In this document: positions 7,911-15,013 of the stretch, in pieces
Layout: each line of letters begins with the position of its first letter
Numbering within the stretch: the stretch's first letter is position 1
DNA from: an uncultured Streptomyces sp.
GTDB taxonomy: Bacteria; Actinomycetota; Actinomycetes; Streptomycetales; Streptomycetaceae
Length of the DNA stretch: 18,562 bases
NCBI GenBank assembly: GCA_946480485.1
Contig: CAMLJW010000048.1
Coordinates: 1 to 18,562, forward strand
Direction of reading: 5' to 3'
Notes under the pieces: model-generated
Databases searched by the model: none
Told to the model about the DNA's origin: nothing
The model's input: the letters and a program-made list of their open reading frames with translations, nothing else
Position numbers and translations under genes: made by a program

Positions 7911-10841
7911 AACATGGATCTGCGCCAGCCACCCGACATATCCGTCGTCGTGCCTGACATGTCCGTCGTCGTGATCGTCTACAACGACGAGGCTCGCCTG
8001 CCGACGGCCGTGCGCTCCGTGCTGGAGCAGACGCTGAGAAACGTCGAGGTCGTGATCGTGGACGACCGCAGCACGGATGGTTCGTACCAGGTGGCCCGGC
8101 GGCTGGCCGCCGAGCACCCCGATCGCGTACGGGCCTTCCAGCTCCCGGAGAACAGTGGTGGCTGCGGGGCCCCTCGCAATCACGGCATCGGGCAGGCACG
8201 CGGCACATACGTCCTCTTCCTCGACAGCGACGACGTACTGGAGCGCAACGCCTGCCGGAACATGCTGGAGGCCGCCGAGACAACCGGCGCCGACCTCGTC
8301 TCCGGGCTGTGCGTGCGCGTGCACGTGGACTCACGCAACGGCAAGGAGGTCAAGTGGTACCCGTGGCTGTACGCGCGTACCCGCACCCTCGAGTCCGTCT
8401 CCGAGCTGCCCGACCTGCTTGTCTTCGACACGCTGTCGACGAACAAGTGCTACCGCCGGGAGTTCCTGCTGGAGCGGGGCCTGTTGTTCCCGGTCGGCAT
8501 CCACTACGAGGACCTGCTCTTCTCGGCGCAGGCGTATGTGGCCGCCCGAAGGATCACGCTGATACCCAACCGTGTCTACGACTGGAACGTCGTGGAGAAG
8601 CCGACGCTGTCGGCCGCGAAGTCGATCAGCAACAGGCGCCACGAGATCGCCAACTTCAGGCATCGGATGGAGATCCACCGCCGGGTCGACCAACTGCTCG
8701 CCGAGCAGGGACTGTCGGGGCTGAAGTTCCACAAGGACGTCAAGTTCCTCAAGCACGATCTGGTGCTGCACCTGCGTGATCTGCCGTTCCGGGACGCGTC
8801 CTACCGGCAGGACTTCGCCACGATCGCCCGCGAGTACCTGGACTCGATCGACCACGCCGCGTTCGACGAGGTGGAGCCCATCCACGCCATCTGCGCCTAT
8901 CTGCTGCGCCAGAGCGACTGGGACAACCTCCTCCCGGCCGTGGACACGCTCACCAACCGCGACAAGATCTCCTCGCCGCTCGTCGAGCGCGGCGGGCGGA
9001 TCTACTGGTGCGCCGAGCACCTCGACGAAGGCCAAGCCGACGGCGGTGGCGACGGCGGTGGCGACGGCGGTGGCGACGGAGAAGGCGACGGCTTCCCTCG
9101 GCACGTGCTGGACGTCACCAAGCTGGGCTACCACACCAAGCCGGTCGAGAAGATGTTCCTGCGCAACGCCCTGACCGGCTACGAGGAGGCGGCCGGCACG
9201 GTCCGGCTGTCCGGGCGCGTCACCAACCCGCTGGGCATCATCCCACCCGGCGCGCGGCTCACCGGCGAGCTGGAGTTCGGCGCCCGCCGCAAGGGCGTAC
9301 GCTTCCAGACCTTCCGCTTCCCCGTGGCCACCCTGCGGCACGAGGGCGAGGCCGTCGCCTGGGAGGCCTCGGCCCATCTCGCCAAGCGGCTGCGGCCGCT
9401 CGGCATCGTGGACGCCGTGTGGGACGTACGGCTCCATCTCGACGTCGACGGTGTCCGCACCACGACCCGCCTCACGGCCTGCGAACCCGGCCTGGCCGCC
9501 GGGCAGTTGCCGGTCCGTCCCCGGCTCACCCGCCTGTTCGCCCACCACATCGAGCCCGAGATCTCCTCGCGCGGCCATCTCTGCTTCCGGCTCGTCTCCC
9601 GGGAGAAGGTCGACGCGTTCGTCGAGGCCGGGGTGCGCGGGGCGCCGGGCCGGCTCGCCAAGTCCGGGTACCGGAAGGCGAAGGCGCTGCGCAAGAAGCT
9701 GGCCTCCGGCGACACCAAGATCAGGCTGTATCACGAGGTGTTCCGCCGGCTGCCCGTGAAGAAGGGCCTGGTCGTCTTCGAGAGCCACCTGGGCCGGCAG
9801 TACAGCGACAGCCCGCGGGCCATCTACGAGGAGATGCGGCGCCAGGGGCTGGAGTTCGAGGCGGTGTGGTCGTACACCGGCAGCCCCGCGGGCTTTCCGT
9901 CCGATGCCACCCTCGTACGCCGCTGGTCGCTGCCGTACCTCAAGGCGCTGGCCCAGGCCGAGTTCTGGGTCGACAACCAGAGCTATCCGCTGAAGCTCAC
10001 CAAGCGGCCGGAGACCACGTACATCCAGACCTGGCACGGCTCGGCGCTCAAGCGGATGGGCTTCGACGAGCCGGAGTGGAAGCTCAGGTCACGTCCCTGG
10101 CAGGAGGGCCAGCAGCGCACGCTCGACCGCTTCGACCAGTTCCTGATCCGCTCCGAGCACGACGTCCGCACCCTTGCCCGCGCCTTCCGGCTCAGGGAGA
10201 AGACGCTGCTGCGGGTGGGCTACCCGCGCAACGACGCCCTCGTACGGGCCCGTCAGGCCTTCCAACGCCCGCCGCTGGCAGCCGAGCTGGGCATCCCGGA
10301 GGACAGGAAGGTCCTGCTGTACGCGCCCACCTTCCGGCACCACGGGCAGCGCCGCTTCGAGCTGCCCTTCGACGTGGAGCGCTTCGCCGACACCTTCAGC
10401 GACCGGTACGTACTCCTCGTCCGTTCGCACTACCTCAACCACGTGGTGCTCCCGCCGTCCGTACGGGGGCGCGTCATCGACGTGTCCACGCATCACGACG
10501 TGACACCGCTGCTCGCCCTCGCCGACGGGCTGATCACGGACTACTCGTCGGTGATGTTCGACTACGCCCTCCTCGACCGGCCGATGTTCTTCTTCGCGTA
10601 CGACTACGAGGAGTACGTGTACGAGGGGCGCGGGACCTACTTCGACCTGCTGGAGCGCGCCCCCGGCCCGGTCGTGCGCGGTGAGGACGAACTGCACGCC
10701 GTCCTCGGCTCGCTGGAGGAGCAGCTGGTCAAGTACGCGGCCGCGCGGGAGCGGTTCGTCGCGGACTTCGGCGAGTACGACAAGGGGAACGCCGCGCAGA
10801 GCATCGTCGACCAGTTCTTCTCCCAGTGGAGGCGCGCATGA
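7908..10841 (+). CDS. Bifunctional GT2 glycosyltransferase / CDP-glycerol glycerophosphotransferase (TagB/TagF-like)
   Basis: A 977-residue fusion enzyme, probably cytoplasmic and membrane-associated, for a teichoic-acid-like wall polymer. Residues ~18-230 are a GT-A fold GT2 domain: VVVIVYNDEA, VDDRSTDGS, NSGGCGAPRNHG, metal-binding DSDD (106-109) and acceptor-base motif HYED (199-202). A helical region follows, then a variable GDGG linker (378-395) and a beta-rich region (~400-570). Residues ~617-975 are a CDP-glycerol glycerophosphotransferase domain with TWHG (708-711), YPRND (772-776), YAPTFR (805-810), SHY with His841 and LITDYSSVMFDY (875-886). His710 and His841 probably correspond to the two catalytic histidines of TagF. 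The start ATG 7908 (MNMDLRQ) is favoured by the TANNNT box 7 nt upstream. An in-frame ATG at 7914 and one at 7785 are alternatives. The stop overlaps the next start as ATGA. Confidence 0.9.
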   Translation: MNMDLRQPPDISVVVPDMSVVVIVYNDEARLPTAVRSVLEQTLRNVEVVIVDDRSTDGSYQVARRLAAEHPDRVRAFQLPENSGGCGAPRNHGIGQARGTYVLFLDSDDVLERNACRNMLEAAETTGADLVSGLCVRVHVDSRNGKEVKWYPWLYARTRTLESVSELPDLLVFDTLSTNKCYRREFLLERGLLFPVGIHYEDLLFSAQAYVAARRITLIPNRVYDWNVVEKPTLSAAKSISNRRHEIANFRHRMEIHRRVDQLLAEQGLSGLKFHKDVKFLKHDLVLHLRDLPFRDASYRQDFATIAREYLDSIDHAAFDEVEPIHAICAYLLRQSDWDNLLPAVDTLTNRDKISSPLVERGGRIYWCAEHLDEGQADGGGDGGGDGGGDGEGDGFPRHVLDVTKLGYHTKPVEKMFLRNALTGYEEAAGTVRLSGRVTNPLGIIPPGARLTGELEFGARRKGVRFQTFRFPVATLRHEGEAVAWEASAHLAKRLRPLGIVDAVWDVRLHLDVDGVRTTTRLTACEPGLAAGQLPVRPRLTRLFAHHIEPEISSRGHLCFRLVSREKVDAFVEAGVRGAPGRLAKSGYRKAKALRKKLASGDTKIRLYHEVFRRLPVKKGLVVFESHLGRQYSDSPRAIYEEMRRQGLEFEAVWSYTGSPAGFPSDATLVRRWSLPYLKALAQAEFWVDNQSYPLKLTKRPETTYIQTWHGSALKRMGFDEPEWKLRSRPWQEGQQRTLDRFDQFLIRSEHDVRTLARAFRLREKTLLRVGYPRNDALVRARQAFQRPPLAAELGIPEDRKVLLYAPTFRHHGQRRFELPFDVERFADTFSDRYVLLVRSHYLNHVVLPPSVRGRVIDVSTHHDVTPLLALADGLITDYSSVMFDYALLDRPMFFFAYDYEEYVYEGRGTYFDLLERAPGPVVRGEDELHAVLGSLEEQLVKYAAARERFVADFGEYDKGNAAQSIVDQFFSQWRRA
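9039..9092 (+). repeat. 12-bp in-frame repeat coding (GDGG)n linker
   Basis: Three perfect copies of GACGGCGGTGGC (9039-9074), a diverged fourth (9075-9086) and a half copy lie inside the fusion gene. Because the unit is 12 bp, gain or loss of copies keeps the frame. It encodes a flexible Gly/Asp linker between the GT2-helical part and the beta-rich part. Confidence 0.95.
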
Positions 10842-11938
10842 CCGGGTACGCCCAGCGGGATGTCTTCTTCGTCTCCAACAGCGTCGACGAGCTGGGCGGG
10901 GTGACCAGTTGGTCGCACCAGATGGCCCGGCTGTTCACCGAGCGCGGGCATCGCGTGCACGTCGTCGGCATCACCCCGCCCGCGGTGGCGCAGGGGCTGG
11001 GCGAACTCCCGTACCCCACCACGACGTTGTACGGCGGGCAGCCGCCGCGCCCCGGCCGGGCCCGTCAGGCGAGCATGCGGGAGCAGGCGGCCAGACTGAC
11101 GGCGCTGTTCGGCAGGGCGCGGCCCGGCGCGGTCGTGATCGCCACGCAGGTATGGGCGATGGAGTGGGTGGAGCTGGCCGACACACGAGGCCTGACCGTC
11201 ATCGGGATGAGCCACGAGTCGTTCCGGTACTCGAAGGCATCCTCGCGCTTCCGGCGGGTGCTCAAGCACTACCGGGACGTCGACCGCATGCTCGTGCTGA
11301 CCCGCGAGGACGCCGACCTGTGGATCGGCCAAGGCCTCAACAACACCTCGTTCATGCCGAATCCGCTGCCCTTCATGCCCGAGGTGCCCTCGCCGCGCAC
11401 CCGGAAGGTGGTCCTCAGCATGGGGCGGCTGCAGGACCAGAAGGGCATAGACATGCTCCTCGACACCTGGGCGGAGGTCGCGCCGCGCCATCCCGAGTGG
11501 ACGCTGCGGATCTACGGTTCGGGCGAGGACGAGGAGATGCTGCACAAGCAGTGCACGGCGCTCGGACTCGACGACTCCGTCGAGTGGATGGGCCGTACGA
11601 GCGACGTGCCGGGCGCGCTGCGCGGCGGCTCCGTCTTCGTGCAGTCCTCTCGGGGCGAGGGATTCCCCCTCGCCCTCATGGAGGCGATGGCGATGGCAGT
11701 GCCGTGCGCCGCCTTCGACTGCGCGCCCGGCGTCCACGAGATCGTCCGCGACGAGGAGGACGGCCTGCTCGCCGCCCTCGGCAACACCGGCGAACTCGCC
11801 CGCAAACTGGACGCTTTGATGTCGGACAAGGAACTCCGGGACCGGATGGGGAAAGCGGCGAGAGTGAACATACAGCGGTACACGACGGACGAGGTCGTGC
11901 GACGGTGGGAGGAACTGTTCGCGTTTCTGGAGCGCTGA
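10838..11938 (+). CDS. GT4 family glycosyltransferase
   Basis: A 366-residue GT-B fold retaining glycosyltransferase of family GT4. The N-terminal domain begins DVFFVSNSVDELGGVTSW with the Gly-rich acceptor loop. The C-terminal domain has VVLSMGRLQDQKGIDMLL and the diagnostic EX7E motif, Glu274 and Glu282 in RGEGFPLALMEA. No membrane segment is visible. The start at ATG 10838 overlaps the stop of the fusion gene (ATGA) and has GGAGG 5 nt upstream, so the two are translationally coupled. This context suggests that it adds sugar to the polymer made by the fusion enzyme, in the manner of TagE-type glucosyltransferases, though it is shorter than those. The sugar donor is unknown. Confidence 0.9.
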   Translation: MTGYAQRDVFFVSNSVDELGGVTSWSHQMARLFTERGHRVHVVGITPPAVAQGLGELPYPTTTLYGGQPPRPGRARQASMREQAARLTALFGRARPGAVVIATQVWAMEWVELADTRGLTVIGMSHESFRYSKASSRFRRVLKHYRDVDRMLVLTREDADLWIGQGLNNTSFMPNPLPFMPEVPSPRTRKVVLSMGRLQDQKGIDMLLDTWAEVAPRHPEWTLRIYGSGEDEEMLHKQCTALGLDDSVEWMGRTSDVPGALRGGSVFVQSSRGEGFPLALMEAMAMAVPCAAFDCAPGVHEIVRDEEDGLLAALGNTGELARKLDALMSDKELRDRMGKAARVNIQRYTTDEVVRRWEELFAFLER

Positions 11939-11946
11939 GGGAGCCC

Positions 11947-12008
11947 GTCAGGCGCCGGGGCGTCAGGGGCCGGGACATCAGGGCCGGGCGTCAGGGGCCG
12001 GGGCGTCA
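11947..12008. repeat. Degenerate 15-bp tandem repeat between convergent genes
   Basis: Four head-to-tail copies of a unit close to GTCAGGGGCCGGGGC occur at 11947-11961, 11962-11976, 11977-11989 (13 bp, shortened) and 11990-12004. A fifth partial copy supplies the TCA that is the stop codon of the ATPase gene on the other strand. The array fills almost the whole gap between the GT4 gene and the exporter operon. It may act as a two-way transcription barrier. Confidence 0.85.
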
Positions 12009-12797
12009 GCCCTTTCCACCGGCGAACCGTTCATACGCCTTGAGCACATCCTCCGTCTTCCCGTCCATGCGGAGCTCCCCCTGCTCAAGCCACAGCACCC
12101 GGTCGCAGGTGTCCCGGATGGACTTGTTGTTGTGGCTGACCAGGAAGACCGTTCCGGCGTGCTTGCGCAGCTCTCGGATCCGGGCTTCGGATCGCTTCTG
12201 GAACGTGCGATCCCCCGTCGCCAGCGCCTCGTCGATCAGCAGGACGTCGTGGTCCTTGGCGGCGGCGATGGAGAAGCGGAGCCGGGCCGCCATGCCGGAG
12301 GAGTACGTCCGCATGGGCAGCGTGATGAAGTCGCCCTTCTCGTTGATGCCGGAGAAGTCGACGATCTCGTGGTAGCGCTCGCGGATCTGTTCACGGGACA
12401 TGCCCATCGCGAGGCCGCCGAGGTGGACGTTGCGCTCGCCGGTCAGGTCGTTCATGAGGGCCGCGTTCACGCCGAGCAGGGAGGGCTGGCCGTCCGTGTA
12501 GATGCGGCCGTTCTCCACCGGCAACAGGCCCGCGACCGCCTTGAGCAGCGTGGACTTCCCCGAGCCGTTTGTGCCGATCAGGCCGATGGCCTCTCCCCTG
12601 TACGCGGTGAAGGAGACGCTCTTCACGGCGTGCACCTTGCGGACGCCCGCCGCCTGCTCGGCCTTCCTGCCGCGCAGGACGCGGTTCAGCGCCGCGGTCG
12701 CGGAGCCGCGGCCCCCGCCGGCGCCGTTGACCCGGTAGACGATGTCGACGCGGTCGGCGATGACGGTCGGTGCGTGTTCACTCCCGGTGTCAGCCAC
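12006..12797 (-). CDS. ABC transporter ATP-binding protein, teichoic acid/polysaccharide export (TagH/Wzt type)
   Basis: A 263-residue cytoplasmic ATPase that would power export of the wall polymer. Walker A is GTNGSGKS (75-82), the signature is YSSGM (165-169, the form typical of TagH/Wzt rather than LSGGQ), Walker B is VLLIDE (185-190), and the switch His222 is in FLVSHNN. It has no extra C-terminal carbohydrate-binding domain of the Wzt O9a kind. The start is GTG 12797, preceded by AGGAGGGG. It overlaps the permease stop by 8 bp (GTGGCTGA), so translation is coupled and the two make one exporter. The C-terminus runs into the 15-bp repeat array. Confidence 0.93.
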   Translation of the reverse strand: MADTGSEHAPTVIADRVDIVYRVNGAGGGRGSATAALNRVLRGRKAEQAAGVRKVHAVKSVSFTAYRGEAIGLIGTNGSGKSTLLKAVAGLLPVENGRIYTDGQPSLLGVNAALMNDLTGERNVHLGGLAMGMSREQIRERYHEIVDFSGINEKGDFITLPMRTYSSGMAARLRFSIAAAKDHDVLLIDEALATGDRTFQKRSEARIRELRKHAGTVFLVSHNNKSIRDTCDRVLWLEQGELRMDGKTEDVLKAYERFAGGKG

Positions 12798-13704
12798 GGC
12801 CGTACCCCTCCTCTGCCTTCCAGAAGTAGATGAAGCCGCCGACGCCGGCGAGCAGGGCCCAGCCGATCGCGATCAGCCAGACGTGGGGCGGCAGCTGGCT
12901 CGCGTGGAAGGTGTCGATCAGCGCGAAGCGCATGAGGTCGATGTAGATCGCGGCCGGATTGCACTCCAGCAAGAGCAGCACGACGTGCGGCAGGTGCTGG
13001 TTGCTGAGCACACGGTCGATGCTCCACATGACGCCCGAGACGTACATCCAGGTGCGCAGCAGGAAAGGCATCAGCTGCGCGATGTCCGGCGTCTTCGCGC
13101 CCATCCGGGCCATGACCATCGCCACGCCCGCGTTGAAGACGAACTGGAGTGCCAGCGCCGGGAGGGTCAGGAGCCAGGACGCGCCGACCGGCACGCCGAA
13201 GCAGAGCAGGATCACGATCAGCGCGGCCATCGAGAACAGCAGCTGCTGGAGCTGTTGCAGGGCGTAGGACACCGGCAGCGCGGCCCGCGGGAACTGCAGG
13301 GCACGAACGAGGCCCAGGCTGCCGGAGATCGCCCGGGTGCCCGCCATGATCGAGCTCTGTGTGAACGTCCACACGAAGACGCCGGTGACCAGGAAGGGGA
13401 TGTAGTCGGGCACGCCCCGGCTGGTGCCCATCAGGAAGCCGAAGATGAAGTAGTACACCGCCGCGTTCAGCAGCGGGGTCGCCACCTGCCAGACCTGGCC
13501 GAGCTTCGCCTGGCTGTACTGGGAGGTGGTTCTGGCCGTCGCGAACGCCGCGATGAAGTGCCGCCGCGCCCAGAGCCCGCGGATGTACGCGGGCAGGGAG
13601 GGACGTGCGCCGCTGACCGCCAGGCCGTAGCGGGCGGCGAGCGCCGCGGCCCCGCCGTCGGGCGGGACCGGTGCCGGGGGCGGTGTGTCGAGAACCTGGC
13701 TCAC
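12790..13704 (-). CDS. ABC-2 type permease, teichoic acid/polysaccharide export (TagG/Wzm type)
   Basis: A 304-residue integral membrane protein forming the channel of the exporter. A cytoplasmic Pro/Ala-rich N-terminus (about 1-45) leads into the amphipathic SLPAYIRGLWARRHFI and TTSQYSQAKLGQVWQ segments typical of the family. About six membrane helices follow, starting LLNAAVYYFIFGFLMG and ending VWLIAIGWALLAGVGGFIYFW. The start is placed at GTG 13704 (MSQVLDTPPPAP), with GAAAG 9 nt upstream. The frame is open to 13890, but that stretch covers the divergent promoter region and has no homology. It is the first gene of the exporter operon, divergent from the TetR gene, which is its likely regulator by position only. 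Confidence 0.9.
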   Translation of the reverse strand: MSQVLDTPPPAPVPPDGGAAALAARYGLAVSGARPSLPAYIRGLWARRHFIAAFATARTTSQYSQAKLGQVWQVATPLLNAAVYYFIFGFLMGTSRGVPDYIPFLVTGVFVWTFTQSSIMAGTRAISGSLGLVRALQFPRAALPVSYALQQLQQLLFSMAALIVILLCFGVPVGASWLLTLPALALQFVFNAGVAMVMARMGAKTPDIAQLMPFLLRTWMYVSGVMWSIDRVLSNQHLPHVVLLLLECNPAAIYIDLMRFALIDTFHASQLPPHVWLIAIGWALLAGVGGFIYFWKAEEGYGRG

Positions 13705-13734
13705 ATCCGGCTGCTTTCGCTTGGGGATTGGAGA

Positions 13735-13769
13735 GGGGCGGGAGTGGGAGGCGGGAGCGCGGGCGGGGG
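13735..13769 (+). other. G-rich tract with quadruplex potential
   Basis: Six runs of three or more G (13735-13738, 13740-13742, 13746-13748, 13753-13755, 13761-13763, 13765-13769) are separated by loops of 1-5 nt, which meets the usual G-quadruplex rule more than once. The tract lies 31 bp upstream of the permease start, on the strand opposite to its mRNA. Confidence 0.5.
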
Positions 13770-13822
13770 TGTGCGAAACCCGGCTTTGCCTGGAGACGGG
13801 GTCTGCTTTACGTCGGGACGGG

Positions 13823-13887
13823 ACCGTATCGTCGCAACGTGAGCGTAAGCCGATTCGACGTCGGAACGCAACCGTTTCGTCGTCACG
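13823..13887. promoter_or_regulatory. Two 17-bp direct repeats, candidate TetR operators
   Basis: ACCGTATCGTCGCAACG (13823-13839) and ACCGTTTCGTCGTCACG (13871-13887) match at 14 of 17 positions and start 48 bp apart. The second ends 4 bp before the -10 of the TetR gene and covers its -35 position. A perfect CGACGTCG palindrome (13856-13863) lies between them. The layout suits autoregulation plus control of the divergent exporter; binding is inferred. Confidence 0.4.
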
Positions 13888-13891
13888 CACC

Positions 13892-13907
13892 TATGCTGTT
13901 TTGTATG
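13892..13907 (+). promoter_or_regulatory. Leaderless promoter -10 (TATGCT) of the TetR gene
   Basis: TATGCT at 13892-13897 fits TANNNT and is followed by 7 nt and then the ATG at 13905. No Shine-Dalgarno sequence precedes this ATG (the 7 nt are GTTTTGT). This is the clearest of the three such sites in the window. Confidence 0.6.
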
Positions 13908-14558
13908 ACGACGAACGCCGACGGGGCGACGAACGCCGACGGGGTCCAGAAGGGGCCGCAGCAGCCGCGCCGCAGGACTCCCGCCGGGGCTGCCGTACTC
14001 CGCGAGGATGTGACGGACGCCATCCGGGTGGCCGTCTTCGAGGAACTCGCGGCCGTCGGCTACGCACGGATGTCCATCGAGGGGATCGCGCGCCGCGCGG
14101 GCGTCGGCAAGACCGCGGTCTACCGCCGGTGGCGGTCCAAGCTGCACCTGGTGCTCGACCTGGTGTCGGCGATCGCCGTGCAGGGGCTGCCGACTCCGGA
14201 CACCGGCACTCTGGAGGGCGACCTGCGGCTCCTGTACGAGGTCACGGCCCGCGCCCTGCGTCACCCCGTCGCCTCACAGATCATCCCCGACCTCCAGGCG
14301 GAGGCGGCTCGCAACCCGGACATCGCCAAGGCGCTGCGGAAGGCCCTGCGGGAAGGGCAGGAGGGCGTCGCGAGCGGCATCGTCGCGGCGGCCGAGAGGC
14401 GCGGTGAGGTCCGCCGGGGCATCGACGACGAACTGGCCCTCGACCTCATCTCCGGCCCGCTGTACTGGCGCTCGGTGGTGATCCGCAGCCCCAAGCTGCC
14501 GAAGGGCTATCTGGAGAGCCTGGCGCGGGCCACGGCAGTGGCACTCAGGGCCTTGTAG
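13905..14558 (+). CDS. TetR/AcrR family transcriptional regulator
   Basis: A 217-residue DNA-binding repressor-type protein. The HTH lies at about residues 57-80 (MSIEGIARRAGVGKTAVYRRW), preceded by a helix DAIRVAVFEELAAVGY. The C-terminal ligand domain (about 95-217), with ALRHPVASQIIPDLQAEAARNPDIA and YWRSVVIR, resembles the TetR_C_11/16 type groups; the ligand is unknown. The first ~25 residues are a variable tail containing the duplicated TNADG(A/V) segment. ATG 13905 was chosen over ATG 13893 because the latter lies inside the -10 hexamer. The gene is divergent from the exporter operon with a 200-bp shared regulatory region, so it may control that operon and itself. Confidence 0.9.
   Translation: MTTNADGATNADGVQKGPQQPRRRTPAGAAVLREDVTDAIRVAVFEELAAVGYARMSIEGIARRAGVGKTAVYRRWRSKLHLVLDLVSAIAVQGLPTPDTGTLEGDLRLLYEVTARALRHPVASQIIPDLQAEAARNPDIAKALRKALREGQEGVASGIVAAAERRGEVRRGIDDELALDLISGPLYWRSVVIRSPKLPKGYLESLARATAVALRAL
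13909..13944 (+). repeat. 18-bp perfect tandem duplication in the TetR N-terminus
   Basis: CGACGAACGCCGACGGGG occurs twice head to tail (13909-13926, 13927-13944), starting four bases after the first base of the start codon. It is in frame and duplicates six residues (TNADGA/TNADGV) in the disordered N-terminal tail. Confidence 0.97.
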
Positions 14559-14699
14559 ACCGGGCCGTAGGGAGTGTCGCAGGCCGTGCTGTGGGTCGCG
14601 TGGCCCATGGCGTGGTAGGTCACGTTGTGGGTCGGGCGCCGGATCGTTGTCACCCGTGCCTCACACCTCCGGCCCCCGCTGGCGCATACTGGCCTTACG

Positions 14700-14921
14700 A
14701 TGACGAAGCCATCAGCGCCCCGGCGCCACCTGTCCACCAGTCCCTTCAAAGCTCCGGTTGCCCCGGTCGCCAAGCACTTCGCCCTGGGTGACCGTGTTTC
14801 GCACGACCAGTTCGGCCTGGGCAGGATCATCGGCGTCGAGGACGGCGTCGCGATGCTCGTCGACTTCGGCTCCCGCCAGGCCCGAATCGTCAGTCCCTAC
14901 ACCCGCATGGACAAACTCTGA
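14700..14921 (+). CDS. Small protein with PcrA/UvrD C-terminal (Tudor-like) domain
   Basis: A 73-residue basic protein. After a ~27-residue Pro/Ser/Lys tail, the rest (FALGDRVSHDQFGLGRIIGVEDGVAMLVDFG, then RIVSPYTRMDKL) closely resembles the extreme C-terminus of actinobacterial PcrA/UvrD helicases (GDRVSHD.FGLG.V...VDFG...L.Y..LEKL), a small Tudor-like SH3 fold that in UvrD-type helicases contacts RNA polymerase. No helicase part is present. The start at ATG 14700 has no ribosome site; CATACT (14685-14690) might be a -10 for a leaderless message. The frame is open upstream to 14625, but that part is not conserved-looking. Its role is unknown; an RNA polymerase or DNA-repair contact is inferred from the fold. 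Confidence 0.7.
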   Translation: MTKPSAPRRHLSTSPFKAPVAPVAKHFALGDRVSHDQFGLGRIIGVEDGVAMLVDFGSRQARIVSPYTRMDKL

Positions 14922-15013
14922 CAAAGTCGGTCAGGGGTGCGCGTGAGCGCTTGCCGCGGAGCAGAAGCAGAGTCAGGCTCGCGGCGAGCGCGGCACACCC
15001 GGTGTCCCTGTAC

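Noticed and set aside
8331..10037. A 568-codon minus-strand frame opposite the GT2-TagF gene
   Set aside because: Antisense shadow of the fusion gene; composition is biased and no motif is visible.
11947..12008. CRISPR-like array
   Set aside because: The units are 13-15 bp with no unique spacers between them; it is a simple tandem repeat.
14590..14634. TGTGGGTCG direct repeats after the TetR gene
   Set aside because: Two 9-mers 36 bp apart in G/T-rich DNA with no symmetry or promoter relation; not strong enough to report as a site.
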